64,000 nucleotides of DNA, from contig NZ_PPRD01000033.1 in NCBI RefSeq assembly GCF_002902575.1, positions 1-64,000 of the forward strand. Reading direction: 5' to 3'. Positions 42,680 through 54,756 of this stretch are shown here, piece after piece (position 1 is the first letter of the stretch; each line of letters begins with the position of its first letter). The translations under genes and the position numbers were made by a program. This stretch comes from Staphylococcus croceilyticus (GTDB taxonomy: Bacteria > Bacillota > Bacilli > Staphylococcales > Staphylococcaceae). A model generated the notes under the pieces. That model had not been told where the DNA came from. It made no database searches and saw nothing but the letters and a program-made list of their open reading frames with translations.

Positions 42680-43103
42680 TTGTTTCACCACCCAATTCTT
42701 CACGTTTTACAAACTTAGTTTTTACAGGAAGTTTGTGACTTGCTAAACGTAATGCTTCACGAGCGACTTCTTCAGATACACCCGCAACTTCAAATAAGAT
42801 TCTACCTGGTTTCACAACTGCGATCCAGCCTTCAACAGCACCTTTACCGGCACCCATACGTACTTCTAAAGGTTTTTTAGTATATGGTGTATGAGGAAAG
42901 ATTTTAATCCAAACTTTCCCGCCACGTTTCATATAACGTGTCATAGCAATACGAGCAGATTCGATTTGACGAGATGTGATCCAAGAAGTTGTAGTTGCTT
43001 GTAAACCAAACTCACCAAATGTTACAAAGTTACCGCCTTTAGAACGACCAGTTGTTTTTGGACGATGTTGACGACGATATTTAACACGTTTTGGTAGTAA
43101 CAT
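42669..43103 (-). CDS. rplP: 50S ribosomal protein L16
   Basis: A 144-residue L16 protein ([14 protein letters not shown] start) close to the A-site tRNA elbow. Confidence 0.98.
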   Translation of the reverse strand: MLLPKRVKYRRQHRPKTTGRSKGGNFVTFGEFGLQATTTSWITSRQIESARIAMTRYMKRGGKVWIKIFPHTPYTKKPLEVRMGAGKGAVEGWIAVVKPGRILFEVAGVSEEVAREALRLASHKLPVKTKFVKREELGGETNES

Positions 43104-43105
43104 TA

Positions 43106-43759
43106 TTATTTTCCTCCTTCACTAGTATTCTTAGTAGGAAGAACTTCACCACGATAGATCCATACTTTAACACCTAATTTACCGTAAGTAGTGTCAGCTT
43201 CAGCATGTGCGTAATCAATGTCAGCACGTAAAGTATGAAGTGGAACAGTTCCTTCTGAATATTGTTCAGCACGAGCGATGTCAGCTCCGCCTAAACGACC
43301 TGATACTTGAGTTTTGATACCTTTAGCACCAAGTTTCATAGCTCTTGAAATAGCTTGTTTTTGTACACGACGGAATGAAGCACGGTTTTCTAATTGACGT
43401 GCGATATTCTCAGCAACTAAACGAGCATCGATATCAACTTTTTTGATTTCGATAACGTTGATGTGTACTTTTTTATCAGTTAATGTGTTTAATTTGTTAC
43501 GAAGTTTTTCAATTTCAGAACCGCCTTTACCAATTACCATACCTGGTTTACCAGTGTGAATAGCAATGTTAATACGGTTAGCAGCACGTTCGATTTCAAC
43601 GTGAGAAACTGATGCTTCTTTTAATTCGTTATCAATAAATTTACGGATTCTTAAATCTTCGTGTAAAAGTGAAGCGAAGTCTTTTTCAGCGTACCATTTA
43701 GCTTCCCAGTCACGAATGACTCCGACACGAAGTCCGATAGGATTAATTTTTTGACCCAC
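43106..43759 (-). CDS. rpsC: 30S ribosomal protein S3
   Basis: A 217-residue S3 protein at the mRNA entry channel. The KH domain ([18 protein letters not shown] near 68-85) is clear. Two bases separate it from rplP. Confidence 0.98.
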   Translation of the reverse strand: MGQKINPIGLRVGVIRDWEAKWYAEKDFASLLHEDLRIRKFIDNELKEASVSHVEIERAANRINIAIHTGKPGMVIGKGGSEIEKLRNKLNTLTDKKVHINVIEIKKVDIDARLVAENIARQLENRASFRRVQKQAISRAMKLGAKGIKTQVSGRLGGADIARAEQYSEGTVPLHTLRADIDYAHAEADTTYGKLGVKVWIYRGEVLPTKNTSEGGK

Positions 43760-43782
43760 AGTATTCCCTCCTTAAATAATTA

Positions 43783-44136
43783 TTAAGCTTCTTTAGCTTC
43801 TTCTTTACCGTCACTTACGACGATTGTAATGTGGCTTGTACGTTTGTTAATTGCACTTGCACGACCTTGTGCACGTGGACGGAAACGTTTTAAAGTTGGT
43901 CCTTCGTTTGCATATGCTTCTTTAACAACTAACTCATCAGTGTTCATGTCATAGTTGTGTTCAGCATTTGCTAAAGCGGACATTAATACTTTTTCGATTA
44001 CTGGTGATGAAGCTTTGTTAGTTAATTTTAAAATTGCAATAGCTTCTCCAGCGCTTTTACCTCTAATTAAGTCAAGAACTAATCTTACTTTACGAGGTGC
44101 GATTCTGATTGTTCTAGCAACCGCTTTTGCTTCCAT
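43783..44136 (-). CDS. rplV: 50S ribosomal protein L22
   Basis: A 117-residue L22 protein. Its beta hairpin ([20 protein letters not shown]) lines the exit tunnel, and the hairpin shows no insertion or deletion of the macrolide-resistance kind that I can see. Confidence 0.98.
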   Translation of the reverse strand: MEAKAVARTIRIAPRKVRLVLDLIRGKSAGEAIAILKLTNKASSPVIEKVLMSALANAEHNYDMNTDELVVKEAYANEGPTLKRFRPRAQGRASAINKRTSHITIVVSDGKEEAKEA

Positions 44137-44163
44137 TAGGATTTCCTCCTCTACTTCTATTTA

Positions 44164-44442
44164 TTATCTTCTAGTTTTTTTATCGTCTGCAGCATGTCCT
44201 TTGAATGTACGAGTTGGAGCAAATTCACCTAATTTGTGACCTACCATATCCTCAGTTACATATACAGGTACATGTTTACGACCATCGTATACTGCAAAAG
44301 TATGACCGATGAAATTTGGGAAAATTGTAGAACGACGTGACCATGTTTTGATTACTTGTTTCTTTTCACTTCCGTCTTGAGCTTCTACTTTTTTCATTAA
44401 ATGATCATCGACGAAAGGTCCTTTTTTAATACTACGAGCCAT
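44164..44442 (-). CDS. rpsS: 30S ribosomal protein S19
   Basis: A 92-residue S19 protein ([16 protein letters not shown] start) of the 30S head. Confidence 0.98.
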   Translation of the reverse strand: MARSIKKGPFVDDHLMKKVEAQDGSEKKQVIKTWSRRSTIFPNFIGHTFAVYDGRKHVPVYVTEDMVGHKLGEFAPTRTFKGHAADDKKTRR

Positions 44443-44506
44443 TTGGGCGCCTCCCTTCTTATTGTGTGCGTGCAGCTGTTACGCCGCACACCCAAATAAG
44501 TTGTTA

Positions 44507-45340
44507 TTATTTTTTCTTACGTCCACGAACGATAAGTTTGTCTGATGATTTTTTACCACGACGAGTTTTCTTACCAAGCGTTGGTTTACCCCATGGTGAC
44601 ATTGGAGATGGTCTACCGATAGGAGCACGACCTTCACCACCACCGTGTGGGTGATCGTTAGGGTTCATTACAGAACCACGAACTGTTGGACGGATACCTT
44701 TCCATCTAGAACGTCCGGCTTTACCAACGTTAACTAGTTCGTGTTGTAAGTTACCAACTTGACCGATTGTAGCACGGCATGTTGATAAGATCATACGAAC
44801 TTCACCAGAACGTAATCTGATTAATACGTATTTACCTTCTTTACCAAGTACTTGTGAACTTGCACCTGCTGAACGAGCAAGTTGTCCACCTTTACCAGGT
44901 TTTAATTCGATATTGTGAATTACAGTACCAACTGGAATGTAATGTAATGGTAATGCATTACCAACTTTGATATCTGCATTTTCACCACTTTCAACTGTTT
45001 GGCCTACTTGTAATCCTTTAGGAGCGATGATGTAGCGTTTTTCACCATCTGCATATACTAATAATGCAATGTTTGCTGAACGGTTTGGATCATATTGAAT
45101 TGAATCAACTTTTGCAGTGATTCCATCTTTATTACGTTTAAAATCGATAACACGGTATTGACGTTTGTGTCCTCCACCATGATGGCGAACAGTCAATTTA
45201 CCTTGGTTGTTACGGCCCGCTCTTTTCGGTAGCGGTTGTAATAATGACTTTTCAGGTGTTGATTTCGTAATTTCTGCGAAATCTAAGCTAGTCATATTAC
45301 GACGACCATTTGTTATTGGCTTATATTTTTTAAGAGCCAT
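44507..45340 (-). CDS. rplB: 50S ribosomal protein L2
   Basis: A 277-residue L2 protein near the peptidyl transferase centre. The conserved [13 protein letters not shown] loop with its functional His is present near residue 225. Confidence 0.98.
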   Translation of the reverse strand: MALKKYKPITNGRRNMTSLDFAEITKSTPEKSLLQPLPKRAGRNNQGKLTVRHHGGGHKRQYRVIDFKRNKDGITAKVDSIQYDPNRSANIALLVYADGEKRYIIAPKGLQVGQTVESGENADIKVGNALPLHYIPVGTVIHNIELKPGKGGQLARSAGASSQVLGKEGKYVLIRLRSGEVRMILSTCRATIGQVGNLQHELVNVGKAGRSRWKGIRPTVRGSVMNPNDHPHGGGEGRAPIGRPSPMSPWGKPTLGKKTRRGKKSSDKLIVRGRKKK

Positions 45341-45379
45341 TGTCGCTTACCTCCTTAATGGTAACATTTATTTTATTTT

Positions 45380-45655
45380 TTAGTTGAATAAATCGATTGA
45401 ACCTTCTTTTAGTTTAACAATCGCTTTTCTTCTTTTATTTGTATAGCCTTGGTAACGGCCCATACGTTTTTTCTTAGGTTTGTAGTTGATGATGTTAACA
45501 CTTTCAACTTTTACGTCGAAAATTTCTTCAACTGCAATTTTAACTTGTGTTTTGTTAGCACGAGTATCTACGTCAAAAGTATATTTGTCTTCAGCCATAG
45601 CTTCAGAAGATTTTTCAGTGATTACGGGGCGCTTAAGAACATCTCTTGCTTCCAT
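45380..45655 (-). CDS. rplW: 50S ribosomal protein L23
   Basis: A 91-residue L23 protein ([16 protein letters not shown]) at the tunnel exit, docking site for trigger factor and SRP. Its start overlaps the rplD stop by one base (TAATG). Confidence 0.98.
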   Translation of the reverse strand: MEARDVLKRPVITEKSSEAMAEDKYTFDVDTRANKTQVKIAVEEIFDVKVESVNIINYKPKKKRMGRYQGYTNKRRKAIVKLKEGSIDLFN

Positions 45656-46278
45656 TATCCGAGCACCTCCTCAACTTTTTTCGCAGCTGATTCAGTGATA
45701 ATAACACTATCAGCGCTAGTAATATCTAATACGTTTAAACCTTGTGCAGTGCTTACTTGTACACCAGGGATGTTACGTGCAGATAATTCAACATTTACGT
45801 CATCATTTTCAGTAACAACTAAAACTTTTTTAGGTTGTTCAAGTGTAGTTAATACATTTTTGAATTCTTTTGTTTTTGGAGCATCAAAACCAAAAGTATC
45901 AACAATTGTAAAGTTGTTTTCTTGAACTTTGAATGATAATGCTGAACGTAATGCTAAACGACGCATTTTCTTAGGCATTTTGTATGCGTAACTTCTTGGT
46001 GTTGGTCCGAATACGATACCACCACCACGCCATTGTGGAGCACGAATTGTACCTTGACGCGCACGTCCTGTACCTTTTTGTCTCCATGGTTTACGTCCAC
46101 CGCCGCGTACTGCTGAACGGTTTTTAACTGCGTGAGTTCCTTGACGTAATGAAGCACGTTGTAAATTAATTGCTTCGAAAAGAACACTGTTGTTTGGTTC
46201 GATAGCGAATACTGAATCGCTTAATTCAACTGAACCTGATTTAGATCCGTCTACTTTTAATACATCATAATTAGCCAT
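45655..46278 (-). CDS. rplD: 50S ribosomal protein L4
   Basis: A 207-residue L4 protein. The extended loop ([18 protein letters not shown] near 60-77) reaches into the exit tunnel and looks wild type. In E. coli L4 represses its operon; whether it binds the rpsJ leader here is unknown. Confidence 0.98.
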   Translation of the reverse strand: MANYDVLKVDGSKSGSVELSDSVFAIEPNNSVLFEAINLQRASLRQGTHAVKNRSAVRGGGRKPWRQKGTGRARQGTIRAPQWRGGGIVFGPTPRSYAYKMPKKMRRLALRSALSFKVQENNFTIVDTFGFDAPKTKEFKNVLTTLEQPKKVLVVTENDDVNVELSARNIPGVQVSTAQGLNVLDITSADSVIITESAAKKVEEVLG

Positions 46279-46304
46279 TATGCTTTTCCTCCTTTCGCTA
46301 CTTA

Positions 46305-46967
46305 TTATTTATTACCTTTTTTAATTGAAGTTTGGATTTCTACGAAACCTTTTTTAGGTCCAGGTACATTACCTTTTACTAAAATAACATTGTTATCAGT
46401 GTCAATTTGAACAACTTCTAAGTTTTGAACTGTAACTGTGTTACCACCCATACGTCCAGGCATTTTTTGGCCTTTGAATACTCTTGAAGCATCTGAAGCC
46501 ATACCTACTGAACCTGGCGCTCTGTGGAAATGAGAACCGTGAGCCATTGGTCCACGTGCTTGGCCATGACGTTTAATTGCACCTTGGAAACCTTTACCTT
46601 TTGAAGTACCTGTTACATCAATGATGTCTCCAGCTTCAAAAGTATCAACTGTGACTTCTTGACCTACTTCGTATTCATCAACGTTAACGTTTCTGAATTC
46701 ACGAATGAAGCGCTTAGGTGCTGTGCCTGCTTTTTTAGCGTGACCTTCAGCTGGTTTGTTAGCATATTTATTTGATTTAGCATCTTTTTTATATGCTTTT
46801 TTGTCTTCAAAACCTACTTGGATAGCGTTATAACCATCAACTTCTTCAGTTTTCTTTTGTAATACTACGTTTTGACTTGCTTCTACTACTGTAACTGGGA
46901 TTAATTCACCGTTTTCTCCGAATACTTGAGTCATCCCAATTTTTCTTCCTAAGATTCCTTTGGTCAT
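46305..46967 (-). CDS. rplC: 50S ribosomal protein L3
   Basis: A 220-residue L3 protein ([16 protein letters not shown]). The loop near residues 145-160 ([12 protein letters not shown]), where linezolid/tiamulin-related changes occur in staphylococci, reads as a normal sequence. Confidence 0.98.
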   Translation of the reverse strand: MTKGILGRKIGMTQVFGENGELIPVTVVEASQNVVLQKKTEEVDGYNAIQVGFEDKKAYKKDAKSNKYANKPAEGHAKKAGTAPKRFIREFRNVNVDEYEVGQEVTVDTFEAGDIIDVTGTSKGKGFQGAIKRHGQARGPMAHGSHFHRAPGSVGMASDASRVFKGQKMPGRMGGNTVTVQNLEVVQIDTDNNVILVKGNVPGPKKGFVEIQTSIKKGNK

Positions 46968-46995
46968 CGAAAGTCCACCTCCTAAAATTTATCTA

Positions 46996-47434
<439 letters not shown>

Positions 47435-47440
47435 TTAGAT

Positions 47441-47469
47441 ATGATACATGAAAAACATTGATAAATCAA
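47441..47469 (-). promoter_or_regulatory. Promoter of the S10-spc-alpha cluster
   Basis: On the minus strand TTGATT (47464-47469), 17 bases, TATCAT (47441-47446). The remaining 47470-47703 stretch holds the divergent promoter region of the small membrane protein gene; TATAAT at 47585-47590 is its likely -10 box, and I see nothing else there. Confidence 0.75.
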
Positions 47470-47703
47470 GGTTTTTCTGTAACTTTTTATGTTCTTGTCT
47501 AACACATACTTAAGTATTGTACTGGAAATGTTTATGTAGTTCAACCATTTTGGGTAAATTTTTTCCCTTTTTTCTAAATTTCATTATAATGGGTATATAA
47601 AGTAATGAGATGAAGTCAATTTCACTATATATAAATGAATGTTTTAATAACAAATATATCTCATTTATTTCATGCTCATGAATAATATGGAGGTGAATGA
47701 TTA

Positions 47704-48099
47704 ATGAAAAGCGGTGTTAAAGTTACATTAGCGATTCTAAGTTTCTTTTTATTAGCATGTGAATTTTTCTATGGTATTCCATTTCTAGGTGGTAGCGTCA
47801 TTTTGAGTTTTGGTTGGCATCCACTTTTATTGAATGCTTTCTTATATTTAATAGTAGGAATTGTTTTACTTGTTGATTCTCAAAATGCTATTAAGCCAAT
47901 GGCAATTATTCCTTTAATAGGACTTATTGGTTCATTTATTGCGTTTATACCTGTTGTCGGTATGTTTACGCACTGGGTACTCTTCTTCTTAATGGTATTC
48001 TTTGTATTTATCGTTTTAAGTGCACCAACTTATCTTCCTAATAAAGATGCTCGCGTAATCTATACTCAATATAAAGACAGAGATGAACATCGTAGATAA
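47704..48099 (+). CDS. Small four-helix membrane protein, unknown function
   Basis: A 131-residue protein with four hydrophobic segments (about 6-26, 40-58, 65-84 and 88-106) and a charged cytoplasmic tail rich in Arg, Lys and Asp. An LLAC near residue 19 resembles a lipobox, but it sits inside a membrane segment with no positively charged signal-peptide plan beyond one Lys pair, so I read it as a multi-spanning protein. GGAGGTGA precedes the ATG. Conserved in staphylococci at this place next to the ribosomal cluster; I do not recognise a function. Confidence 0.7.
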   Translation: MKSGVKVTLAILSFFLLACEFFYGIPFLGGSVILSFGWHPLLLNAFLYLIVGIVLLVDSQNAIKPMAIIPLIGLIGSFIAFIPVVGMFTHWVLFFLMVFFVFIVLSAPTYLPNKDARVIYTQYKDRDEHRR

Positions 48100-48114
48100 T
48101 TTTTAATAATAGAC

Positions 48115-48154
48115 AAAAGACGAGGTAGCCCTTTTCAAGGCTACCTCGTCTTTT
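48115..48154. terminator. Bidirectional terminator
   Basis: Sixteen-base perfect arms (AAAAGACGAGGTAGCC and complement) around eight bases, between two convergent genes, with A-runs and T-runs on either side. Confidence 0.92.
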
Positions 48155-48157
48155 ATT

Positions 48158-49492
48158 TTAACCGTGTACAAATACAAAGTATAAAATGAATAATACCATT
48201 AATACATACATAATTGGATGTACTTCTTTATGTTTTTTAGTAATTAACATTGTAATAGGATAGAATACAAATCCACATGCGATACCAGTCGCAATTGAAT
48301 ATGATAAAGGCATCATAATAATTGTAATAAATGCTGGTACAGCTACTTCAAATTTTTTCCAATTAATTTCCGCAAAGTTCGCAGCCATTAAAATACCAAC
48401 CACTACTAATGCTGGAGTAGTTACAGCACTAGTAACCACTTCAATTAATGGACTAAAGAATAGAGCTAATAAGAAACAGAAACCTGTAACAACACTAGCA
48501 AATCCAGTACGTGCGCCTACAGCTACACCTGAAGTTGATTCGATATATGATGTAGTTGTTGTTGTACCAAAGATAGCACCTACAATTGTTGCTAATGAAT
48601 CGGCAAATAAAGCTCTACCTGCTCTAGGTAATTTGTTATCTTTCATCATTCCTGCTTGTGTTGCAACTGCAACTAATGTTCCTGCAGTATCAAAGAAATC
48701 AATAAAGAAGAACGTTAAGATAACAATTAAGAACTGAATAGTAAATAATTGACTTGGATCTTTAAATGCTTCAAATGCGGCACCAAATGTTGGCGTGATA
48801 CTTGGAATCTTACCTACAACGCCTGATGGTGGATGAATTAAACCAGTTAACATACCAGTAATTGCAGTAATAATCATACCAATGAAGATTGAACCCGGTA
48901 CTTTTTTAGCATAAAGAATAATTGTTACTATGATACCAAAGATTGCTAATAATACTGGACCTTTTGTTAAATGTCCAAGTGTTACTAAAGTAGAATCATT
49001 TTTCACAATAATTCCTGCACTTTGTAAACCTACAAATGTAATGAATAACCCGATACCAGCTGAAACAGCCATTTTCATCTGATAAGGAATAGCATTAATA
49101 ATTGTCTCTCGCCACCCAGTAGCAGTAAGGATAGCAAAGAATATTCCTGAACAAAGCACCCCAGTTAAACCAATTTGCCAAGGAATACCCATTGTTAAAA
49201 CAACTGTAAAAGCGAAGAATGCGTTAAGTCCCATACCAGGTGCTAAGGCAATTGGATATTTAGCGATAAGACCCATGAATAATGAACCAACGAAAGCGGC
49301 TAGTGCTGTCGCTACAAAAATTGCACCTTGGTCCATTCTCATATCCGCAGAGATACCTTTTACTCCAGCTAAACTTAAAACTTGTGGGTTAACGGCTAAG
49401 ATATATGCCATTGATAAGAAAGTTGTGATACCACCGATGATTTCTTTCTTATAGTTAGTACCATACTTGTCGAATTGGAAGTATTTTTTCAC
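48158..49492 (-). CDS. pbuG: Purine (hypoxanthine/guanine) permease, AzgA/PbuG type
   Basis: A 444-residue nucleobase permease of the AzgA-like NCS2 group with about 12-14 membrane segments. Motifs APGMGLNAFFAF near residue 84, FFDTAGTLVAVA near 270 and GTTTTTSYIESTSGVAVGART near 310 are typical. It takes up hypoxanthine or guanine. No purine riboswitch is visible in the short region upstream. Follows topB. Confidence 0.8.
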   Translation of the reverse strand: MKKYFQFDKYGTNYKKEIIGGITTFLSMAYILAVNPQVLSLAGVKGISADMRMDQGAIFVATALAAFVGSLFMGLIAKYPIALAPGMGLNAFFAFTVVLTMGIPWQIGLTGVLCSGIFFAILTATGWRETIINAIPYQMKMAVSAGIGLFITFVGLQSAGIIVKNDSTLVTLGHLTKGPVLLAIFGIIVTIILYAKKVPGSIFIGMIITAITGMLTGLIHPPSGVVGKIPSITPTFGAAFEAFKDPSQLFTIQFLIVILTFFFIDFFDTAGTLVAVATQAGMMKDNKLPRAGRALFADSLATIVGAIFGTTTTTSYIESTSGVAVGARTGFASVVTGFCFLLALFFSPLIEVVTSAVTTPALVVVGILMAANFAEINWKKFEVAVPAFITIIMMPLSYSIATGIACGFVFYPITMLITKKHKEVHPIMYVLMVLFILYFVFVHG

Positions 49493-49561
49493 GGCTTTAA
49501 ACTCCTTTTTTTGAAATACTTTAATATTTTAATATTACTTTTCGAAAAACACAATACTAAA

Positions 49562-49597
49562 AACGAACTTTTATTAGAAGATAACGCTTTAAGTTCG
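49562..49597 (-). terminator. Weak terminator after topB
   Basis: CGAACTT and AAGTTCG arms with a loop of about 20 bases, and five T on the minus strand. It sits 8 bases past topB and before the permease gene. Confidence 0.55.
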
Positions 49598-49604
49598 ATT
49601 TTAT

Positions 49605-51740
49605 CTAAAGTTTTAAATTTTTCAGTGCATCTTTAAACGGATTATTGTCGATTGTTTCATCTTTATTCATATATTTCTTCATATCTTTTTTAGAAACTTT
49701 ACCGCTCGCTTTATTTTTTAATCGTTGATCCATATGTGCTTGCGTTTCAGTATGACCACAAACACAGCGATAGACCGCATCTTTCCCTCTGCCGAATAAC
49801 GTCATTTTCTTTTTACAATTTGGACAACGTGCATTGGTTTTGCGTTGCACATTCTTCTTCGTATTACATGATGGATCTTGGCAAACGAGCATCTGACCAT
49901 TTTTTGTTTTTACTTTAATCATGAATTTCCCGCATGTTGGGCATTCTGTCGTTGTTAAATTGTCATGCTTATATTTTTGTTCGCTGTTTTTAATTTTATT
50001 GACGATATCTTTCGTAAAACCTTTCATTTCATTAATAAATTGTTGAGCGTTGTATTTCCCCTTTTCAATCATCAATAACTTCTCTTCCCATTCAGCCGTT
50101 AATAATGGTGAAGTAAGTTCTTGCGGCGCTAACTCTAATATTTGTTTGCCTTTTGACGTTACTTTGATTTTACCGTCTCTTGATTCAATCGCATTAATAT
50201 TAAACAGTTTTTCAATAATATCTGCTCTAGTCGCAACTGTACCAATACCGCCAGTTTGTTTAAGCGTATTCGCATGCTTTTTATTATTTAACTGAATATA
50301 ATTCTGAGGATTCTCCATTGCTTTAAGCAACGTACCTTCATTAAAGTACTCAGGTGGCGTCGTTTCGTGTTCATTCACTTTAATATTTTGAATTTTGTAC
50401 GTTTCTCCTTTTTGAAAATGAAGTTCCTGTACTTGATGATTGGAATCATTTCTAAGCGCCTTAAACCCTAGTTGACGTGTCACCTTGTCATTAAACTCAA
50501 ACGTATAGTTGTTTACATCTAACTTCACTTTAACCGCTTCATATTCATGTGGCATCATCAATGATTCTAAAAATCTTTCTGCTACCATTAAATAAACTTT
50601 CTCTTCTCTATTACTCAAATTTTGCATATCTGGACGGACTTCTGTTGGAATAATAGCGTGGTGATCCGATACTTTCTGATTATTAAAGATACGCATTTTA
50701 GGCGAATATGATTTATTAATTAATGGACGAATATTATCTTTATAGTCAGTAGCTAATAATGCTTGTAGACGTTCCTTAATTGTGTCCGCCATATCTTCTG
50801 ATAAATAATTAGAATCCGTACGTGGATACGTTAATATTTTATGGCGTTCGTATAAATTTTGAATGGTATTTAACGTCTCTTTAGGCCCCATTTTGAATCG
50901 TTGATAGGCTTCTTGTTGTAAATCCGTTAAATTATAAAGTGGTCTAGGATAACTTTTCTTCACTTTTGATTCTACATACTCAATGTGCCCCTGTGCATGT
51001 TTAACCTTTTCAGCAATCGTATCAATTTCATCTCTATTCACTATGCGCTTATCCGTTTTTAATTGGAAAGTTATTCCATTAACTTGCACGCCCAATGTAT
51101 AGTATTTCTGAGGTTTAAAATGATTAATATCCTGTTGGCGAGAATGCACAAGTTGAATCGTTGGTGTTTGTACCCTACCTAGTGATAATTGAGCATCATA
51201 TTTCGTAGTTAAGGCACGTGTCGCATTAATACCGACAATCCAATCCGCTTCACTACGGGCTAATGCAGCGCGATATAAATCATTATAGGCTCTCCCATCT
51301 TTTAAATGTTTGAATCCTTGTTGAATCGCCTTTTTAGTCACCGAACTAATCCACAAACGTTTAATTGGTTTCTTATTTCTGACTTTGTCCAATATAAGAC
51401 GTGCGACAAGTTCCCCTTCTCGACCAGCATCTGTCGCGATAATAATGTCTTTTACTTCATTTTGTAAAATGAGGGATTTAACTGTTTTAAATTGCTTACT
51501 CGTCTTTCCGATTACAATCGTTTGCATGCGCTTTGGAATAATAGGTAAATCTTCAAGTTTCCATTCTTTATAAGCTTTATCATAATGTTCTGGTTGTGCA
51601 TTGGTCACAAGATGCCCTAATGCCCAAGTAACAATGTAACGCTCATTTTCAATAAAGCCATTGCGCTTTCCTTTTATGTTTAAAGCCTCAGCAATATCAC
51701 GTGCTACTGAAGGCTTTTCCGCTAAAATAAGTGATTTCAT
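49605..51740 (-). CDS. topB: DNA topoisomerase III
   Basis: A 711-residue type IA topoisomerase that separates linked DNA strands. TOPRIM domain at the N terminus (Glu8 in LAEKPS, Asp104 in [10 protein letters not shown]), catalytic Tyr305 in LTYPRTDS, and a C-terminal zinc region with Cys pairs CPTC, CQDPSC, CPNC and CVCG. Length equals the S. aureus protein. Confidence 0.95.
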   Translation of the reverse strand: MKSLILAEKPSVARDIAEALNIKGKRNGFIENERYIVTWALGHLVTNAQPEHYDKAYKEWKLEDLPIIPKRMQTIVIGKTSKQFKTVKSLILQNEVKDIIIATDAGREGELVARLILDKVRNKKPIKRLWISSVTKKAIQQGFKHLKDGRAYNDLYRAALARSEADWIVGINATRALTTKYDAQLSLGRVQTPTIQLVHSRQQDINHFKPQKYYTLGVQVNGITFQLKTDKRIVNRDEIDTIAEKVKHAQGHIEYVESKVKKSYPRPLYNLTDLQQEAYQRFKMGPKETLNTIQNLYERHKILTYPRTDSNYLSEDMADTIKERLQALLATDYKDNIRPLINKSYSPKMRIFNNQKVSDHHAIIPTEVRPDMQNLSNREEKVYLMVAERFLESLMMPHEYEAVKVKLDVNNYTFEFNDKVTRQLGFKALRNDSNHQVQELHFQKGETYKIQNIKVNEHETTPPEYFNEGTLLKAMENPQNYIQLNNKKHANTLKQTGGIGTVATRADIIEKLFNINAIESRDGKIKVTSKGKQILELAPQELTSPLLTAEWEEKLLMIEKGKYNAQQFINEMKGFTKDIVNKIKNSEQKYKHDNLTTTECPTCGKFMIKVKTKNGQMLVCQDPSCNTKKNVQRKTNARCPNCKKKMTLFGRGKDAVYRCVCGHTETQAHMDQRLKNKASGKVSKKDMKKYMNKDETIDNNPFKDALKNLKL

Positions 51741-51891
51741 AAAACTTTCCTTTCAATATAACGCTTGGTTATAGACAAATTTTATTCATATGTCTCTAAT
51801 TGTAACATGTAAAGCAATGGACATAACTTTCAATTAAATGTAAATGAATTTATAATTAATGTAGAAGTTTAGACCGAAACGGAGGTACGCT

Positions 51892-52761
51892 ATGGATATA
51901 GTTAAATTAAGCGATTTAAACCAAATTATGTCTTTTTTAGAAACGTCGTCAAACGAATTTGCCTCTTATATATATAAGTTACCTACCAATCAAGATGAGA
52001 TGAAAGCGTTATTGGAACAGTCTCTTATATCTCCTGGGATATTCTCACTAAGTGAAAATGATACTATCACTGCTTTAATTACTGCTATTGAGTATGAAGA
52101 TAATAAATTTAAAGTAGTAGGACCATTTGTAAATCCTGAAGTCTCTTTTAGTCAAAGTGACTATCACTTATTATTTAATGCATTTCGTGATGCTCAAGAT
52201 AGTGAGGCTGTGTTTAACTTTTCTTATAATGAATGTGTTCAAACTTCAAAGCCTTTAATGAAAGATATAGATGCTAGTTACAATTTTACTGATTACTATC
52301 TTAATGTAGGGTCACCTATACAACAATCTGATCATCTTCAAAATATTATTGAATATCAACCAGGTTTTCAACGCGCTTTTACTAAATTACATCAACAGAC
52401 GTTTAAACATAGCGTACTTTCGGCTCAAGAAATTATACAATCCCTTGATGAGAATAACCATCTATTCTTATTTGTAAGTGAGGGACTATTGAAAGGTTAC
52501 TTATATTTACAAGTATCTCCTCAAACTTCAGTCGCTGAAATACGTTATTTTAGTTCACACACAGATTATCGTTTGATGGGCATCGCATTTGATTTATTAT
52601 CCTTCGCTATTGATTATGCATTTAACCATTATGAATTAGAGAAAGTATATTTTAAAATTCGTAGTAAAAATGCGACATTAGTCGAACGCTTTAATGAATT
52701 AGGTTTTAAAATAGACACTGAATACAAGAAATATAAATATTTATCTTCAACTCTTCATTAA
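51892..52761 (+). CDS. GNAT-family N-acetyltransferase
   Basis: A 289-residue protein with a degenerate N-terminal half and a C-terminal GNAT fold; SHTDYRLMGIAFDLL near residue 220 corresponds to the acetyl-CoA region and KIRSKNATLVERFNELGFK to the last helix. Substrate unknown. GGAGGT precedes the ATG; a terminator follows. Divergent from topB. Confidence 0.75.
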   Translation: MDIVKLSDLNQIMSFLETSSNEFASYIYKLPTNQDEMKALLEQSLISPGIFSLSENDTITALITAIEYEDNKFKVVGPFVNPEVSFSQSDYHLLFNAFRDAQDSEAVFNFSYNECVQTSKPLMKDIDASYNFTDYYLNVGSPIQQSDHLQNIIEYQPGFQRAFTKLHQQTFKHSVLSAQEIIQSLDENNHLFLFVSEGLLKGYLYLQVSPQTSVAEIRYFSSHTDYRLMGIAFDLLSFAIDYAFNHYELEKVYFKIRSKNATLVERFNELGFKIDTEYKKYKYLSSTLH

Positions 52762-52782
52762 CATTAATATGAATAACGTATG

Positions 52783-52820
52783 TCTACGATTTTCAAAAAT
52801 TCGAAATCGTAGGCATTTTT
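52783..52820 (+). terminator. Terminator of the GNAT gene
   Basis: Arms TCTACGATTT (52783-52793 region) and AAATCGTAGG (52804-52813), followed by five T. Confidence 0.8.
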
Positions 52821-52842
52821 ATTTTCAAAAGTTTAGATATTC

Positions 52843-52872
52843 TTGAGCAATTCAATTTTCACGTAATATAAT
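52843..52872 (+). promoter_or_regulatory. glcU-gdh promoter
   Basis: TTGAGC (52843-52848), 18-base spacer, TATAAT (52867-52872), ending 72 bases before the glcU start. Confidence 0.65.
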
Positions 52873-52944
52873 TTCAGATACACTAATTTCAAGTGTTACA
52901 AGAAAGGAACACTGTAATGAATGTATAAGGAGAGTGAGTAAATA

Positions 52945-53808
52945 ATGCATTTTCTTGATTTCTTAATTGCATTATTACCAGCGCTATTTTGGGGGAGCGT
53001 TGTTTTAATCAATGTGTTCGTAGGTGGCGGACCTTACAACCAAATTCGCGGTACAACGCTAGGTACTTTAATCGTTGGGATTATATTACTGCTATGCGGT
53101 AAGGCTGAATTTAGCAACATCACTGTTATTATTGTAGGCTTAATTTCTGGTGCGCTTTGGGCATTTGGTCAAGGTAACCAGTTACGTTCTGTACAACTTA
53201 TTGGAGTATCTAAAACGATGCCTATTTCAACAGGGATGCAATTAGTAGGTACAACATTATTTAGTGCCATTTTCTTAGGAGAATGGAGTACAGGCACACA
53301 AGTAACAATGGGACTTATCGCTATGGTATTACTTGTTACTGGTATCGCATTAACTTCATTAAAAGCTAAAAACGAAAGAAAATCTAATGATCCTGAATTT
53401 AAAAAAGCGATGATGATTTTAATTATCTCTACAATTGGCTATGTCGGTTATGTAGTTATTGGAGATATCTTTGGTGTTAGCGGTACAGATGCTTTATTCT
53501 TCCAATCAATTGGTATGGCTATTGGTGGTTTCTTACTATCAATGAAACACGAAACAAATATCAAATCAACTGCACTGAACCTTATCCCTGGTATAGTATG
53601 GGCAGTTGGTAACTTATTTATGTTCTATTCACAACCTAAAGTCGGTGTAGCTACAAGTTTCTCATTATCACAATTACTTGTTATAGTTTCTACACTTGGT
53701 GGTATCTTCCTATTAGGTGAGAAAAAAGATAAACGCCAAATGATTGGTATTTGGTCAGGTATCGTATTAATCATCATTGCTGCAATTATCTTAGGTAACT
53801 TAAAGTAA
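52945..53808 (+). CDS. glcU: Glucose uptake protein GlcU
   Basis: A 287-residue GRP-family sugar transporter with ten membrane segments in two repeats of five. It imports glucose without phosphorylation, for oxidation by glucose dehydrogenase. [19 protein letters not shown] and the [17 protein letters not shown] signature near residue 92 are visible. GGAGAG precedes the ATG. It forms an operon with the (broken) gdh gene 30 bases downstream. Confidence 0.9.
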   Translation: MHFLDFLIALLPALFWGSVVLINVFVGGGPYNQIRGTTLGTLIVGIILLLCGKAEFSNITVIIVGLISGALWAFGQGNQLRSVQLIGVSKTMPISTGMQLVGTTLFSAIFLGEWSTGTQVTMGLIAMVLLVTGIALTSLKAKNERKSNDPEFKKAMMILIISTIGYVGYVVIGDIFGVSGTDALFFQSIGMAIGGFLLSMKHETNIKSTALNLIPGIVWAVGNLFMFYSQPKVGVATSFSLSQLLVIVSTLGGIFLLGEKKDKRQMIGIWSGIVLIIIAAIILGNLK

Positions 53809-54630
<822 letters not shown>

Positions 54631-54698
54631 TCAAATACTTAAGCATCCAATCCACCATAGAATACAACACTATTCATAAGAAAGTTTCATACTTATTA

Positions 54699-54739
54699 AA
54701 AAAAGCAAGCAACTCAATCCGTGAGTTGCTTGCTTTTTT
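54699..54739. terminator. Bidirectional terminator
   Basis: Arms AAAGCAAGCAACTCA and TGAGTTGCTTGCTTT with a short loop, A-run left and T-run right, between the convergent gdh and AEC genes. Confidence 0.9.
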
Positions 54740-54756
54740 CATACTAAATCAATTCA

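Noticed and set aside
45449-45925. 158-codon open frame opposite rplW and rplD
   Set aside because: Antisense to two conserved ribosomal protein genes; composition reflects the complementary codons.
47530-47557. Sigma-B-like promoter (GTTTAT...GGGTAA) before the small membrane protein gene
   Set aside because: The spacer is 16 bases, longer than usual, and a better TATAAT lies nearer the gene.
47704-47765. Lipoprotein signal in the 131-residue membrane protein
   Set aside because: LLAC lies within a membrane segment and the rest of the protein is multi-spanning; lipidation is unlikely.
49493-49604. Purine riboswitch upstream of the permease gene
   Set aside because: Only about 110 bases lie between the genes and none of the conserved riboswitch loop sequences is present.
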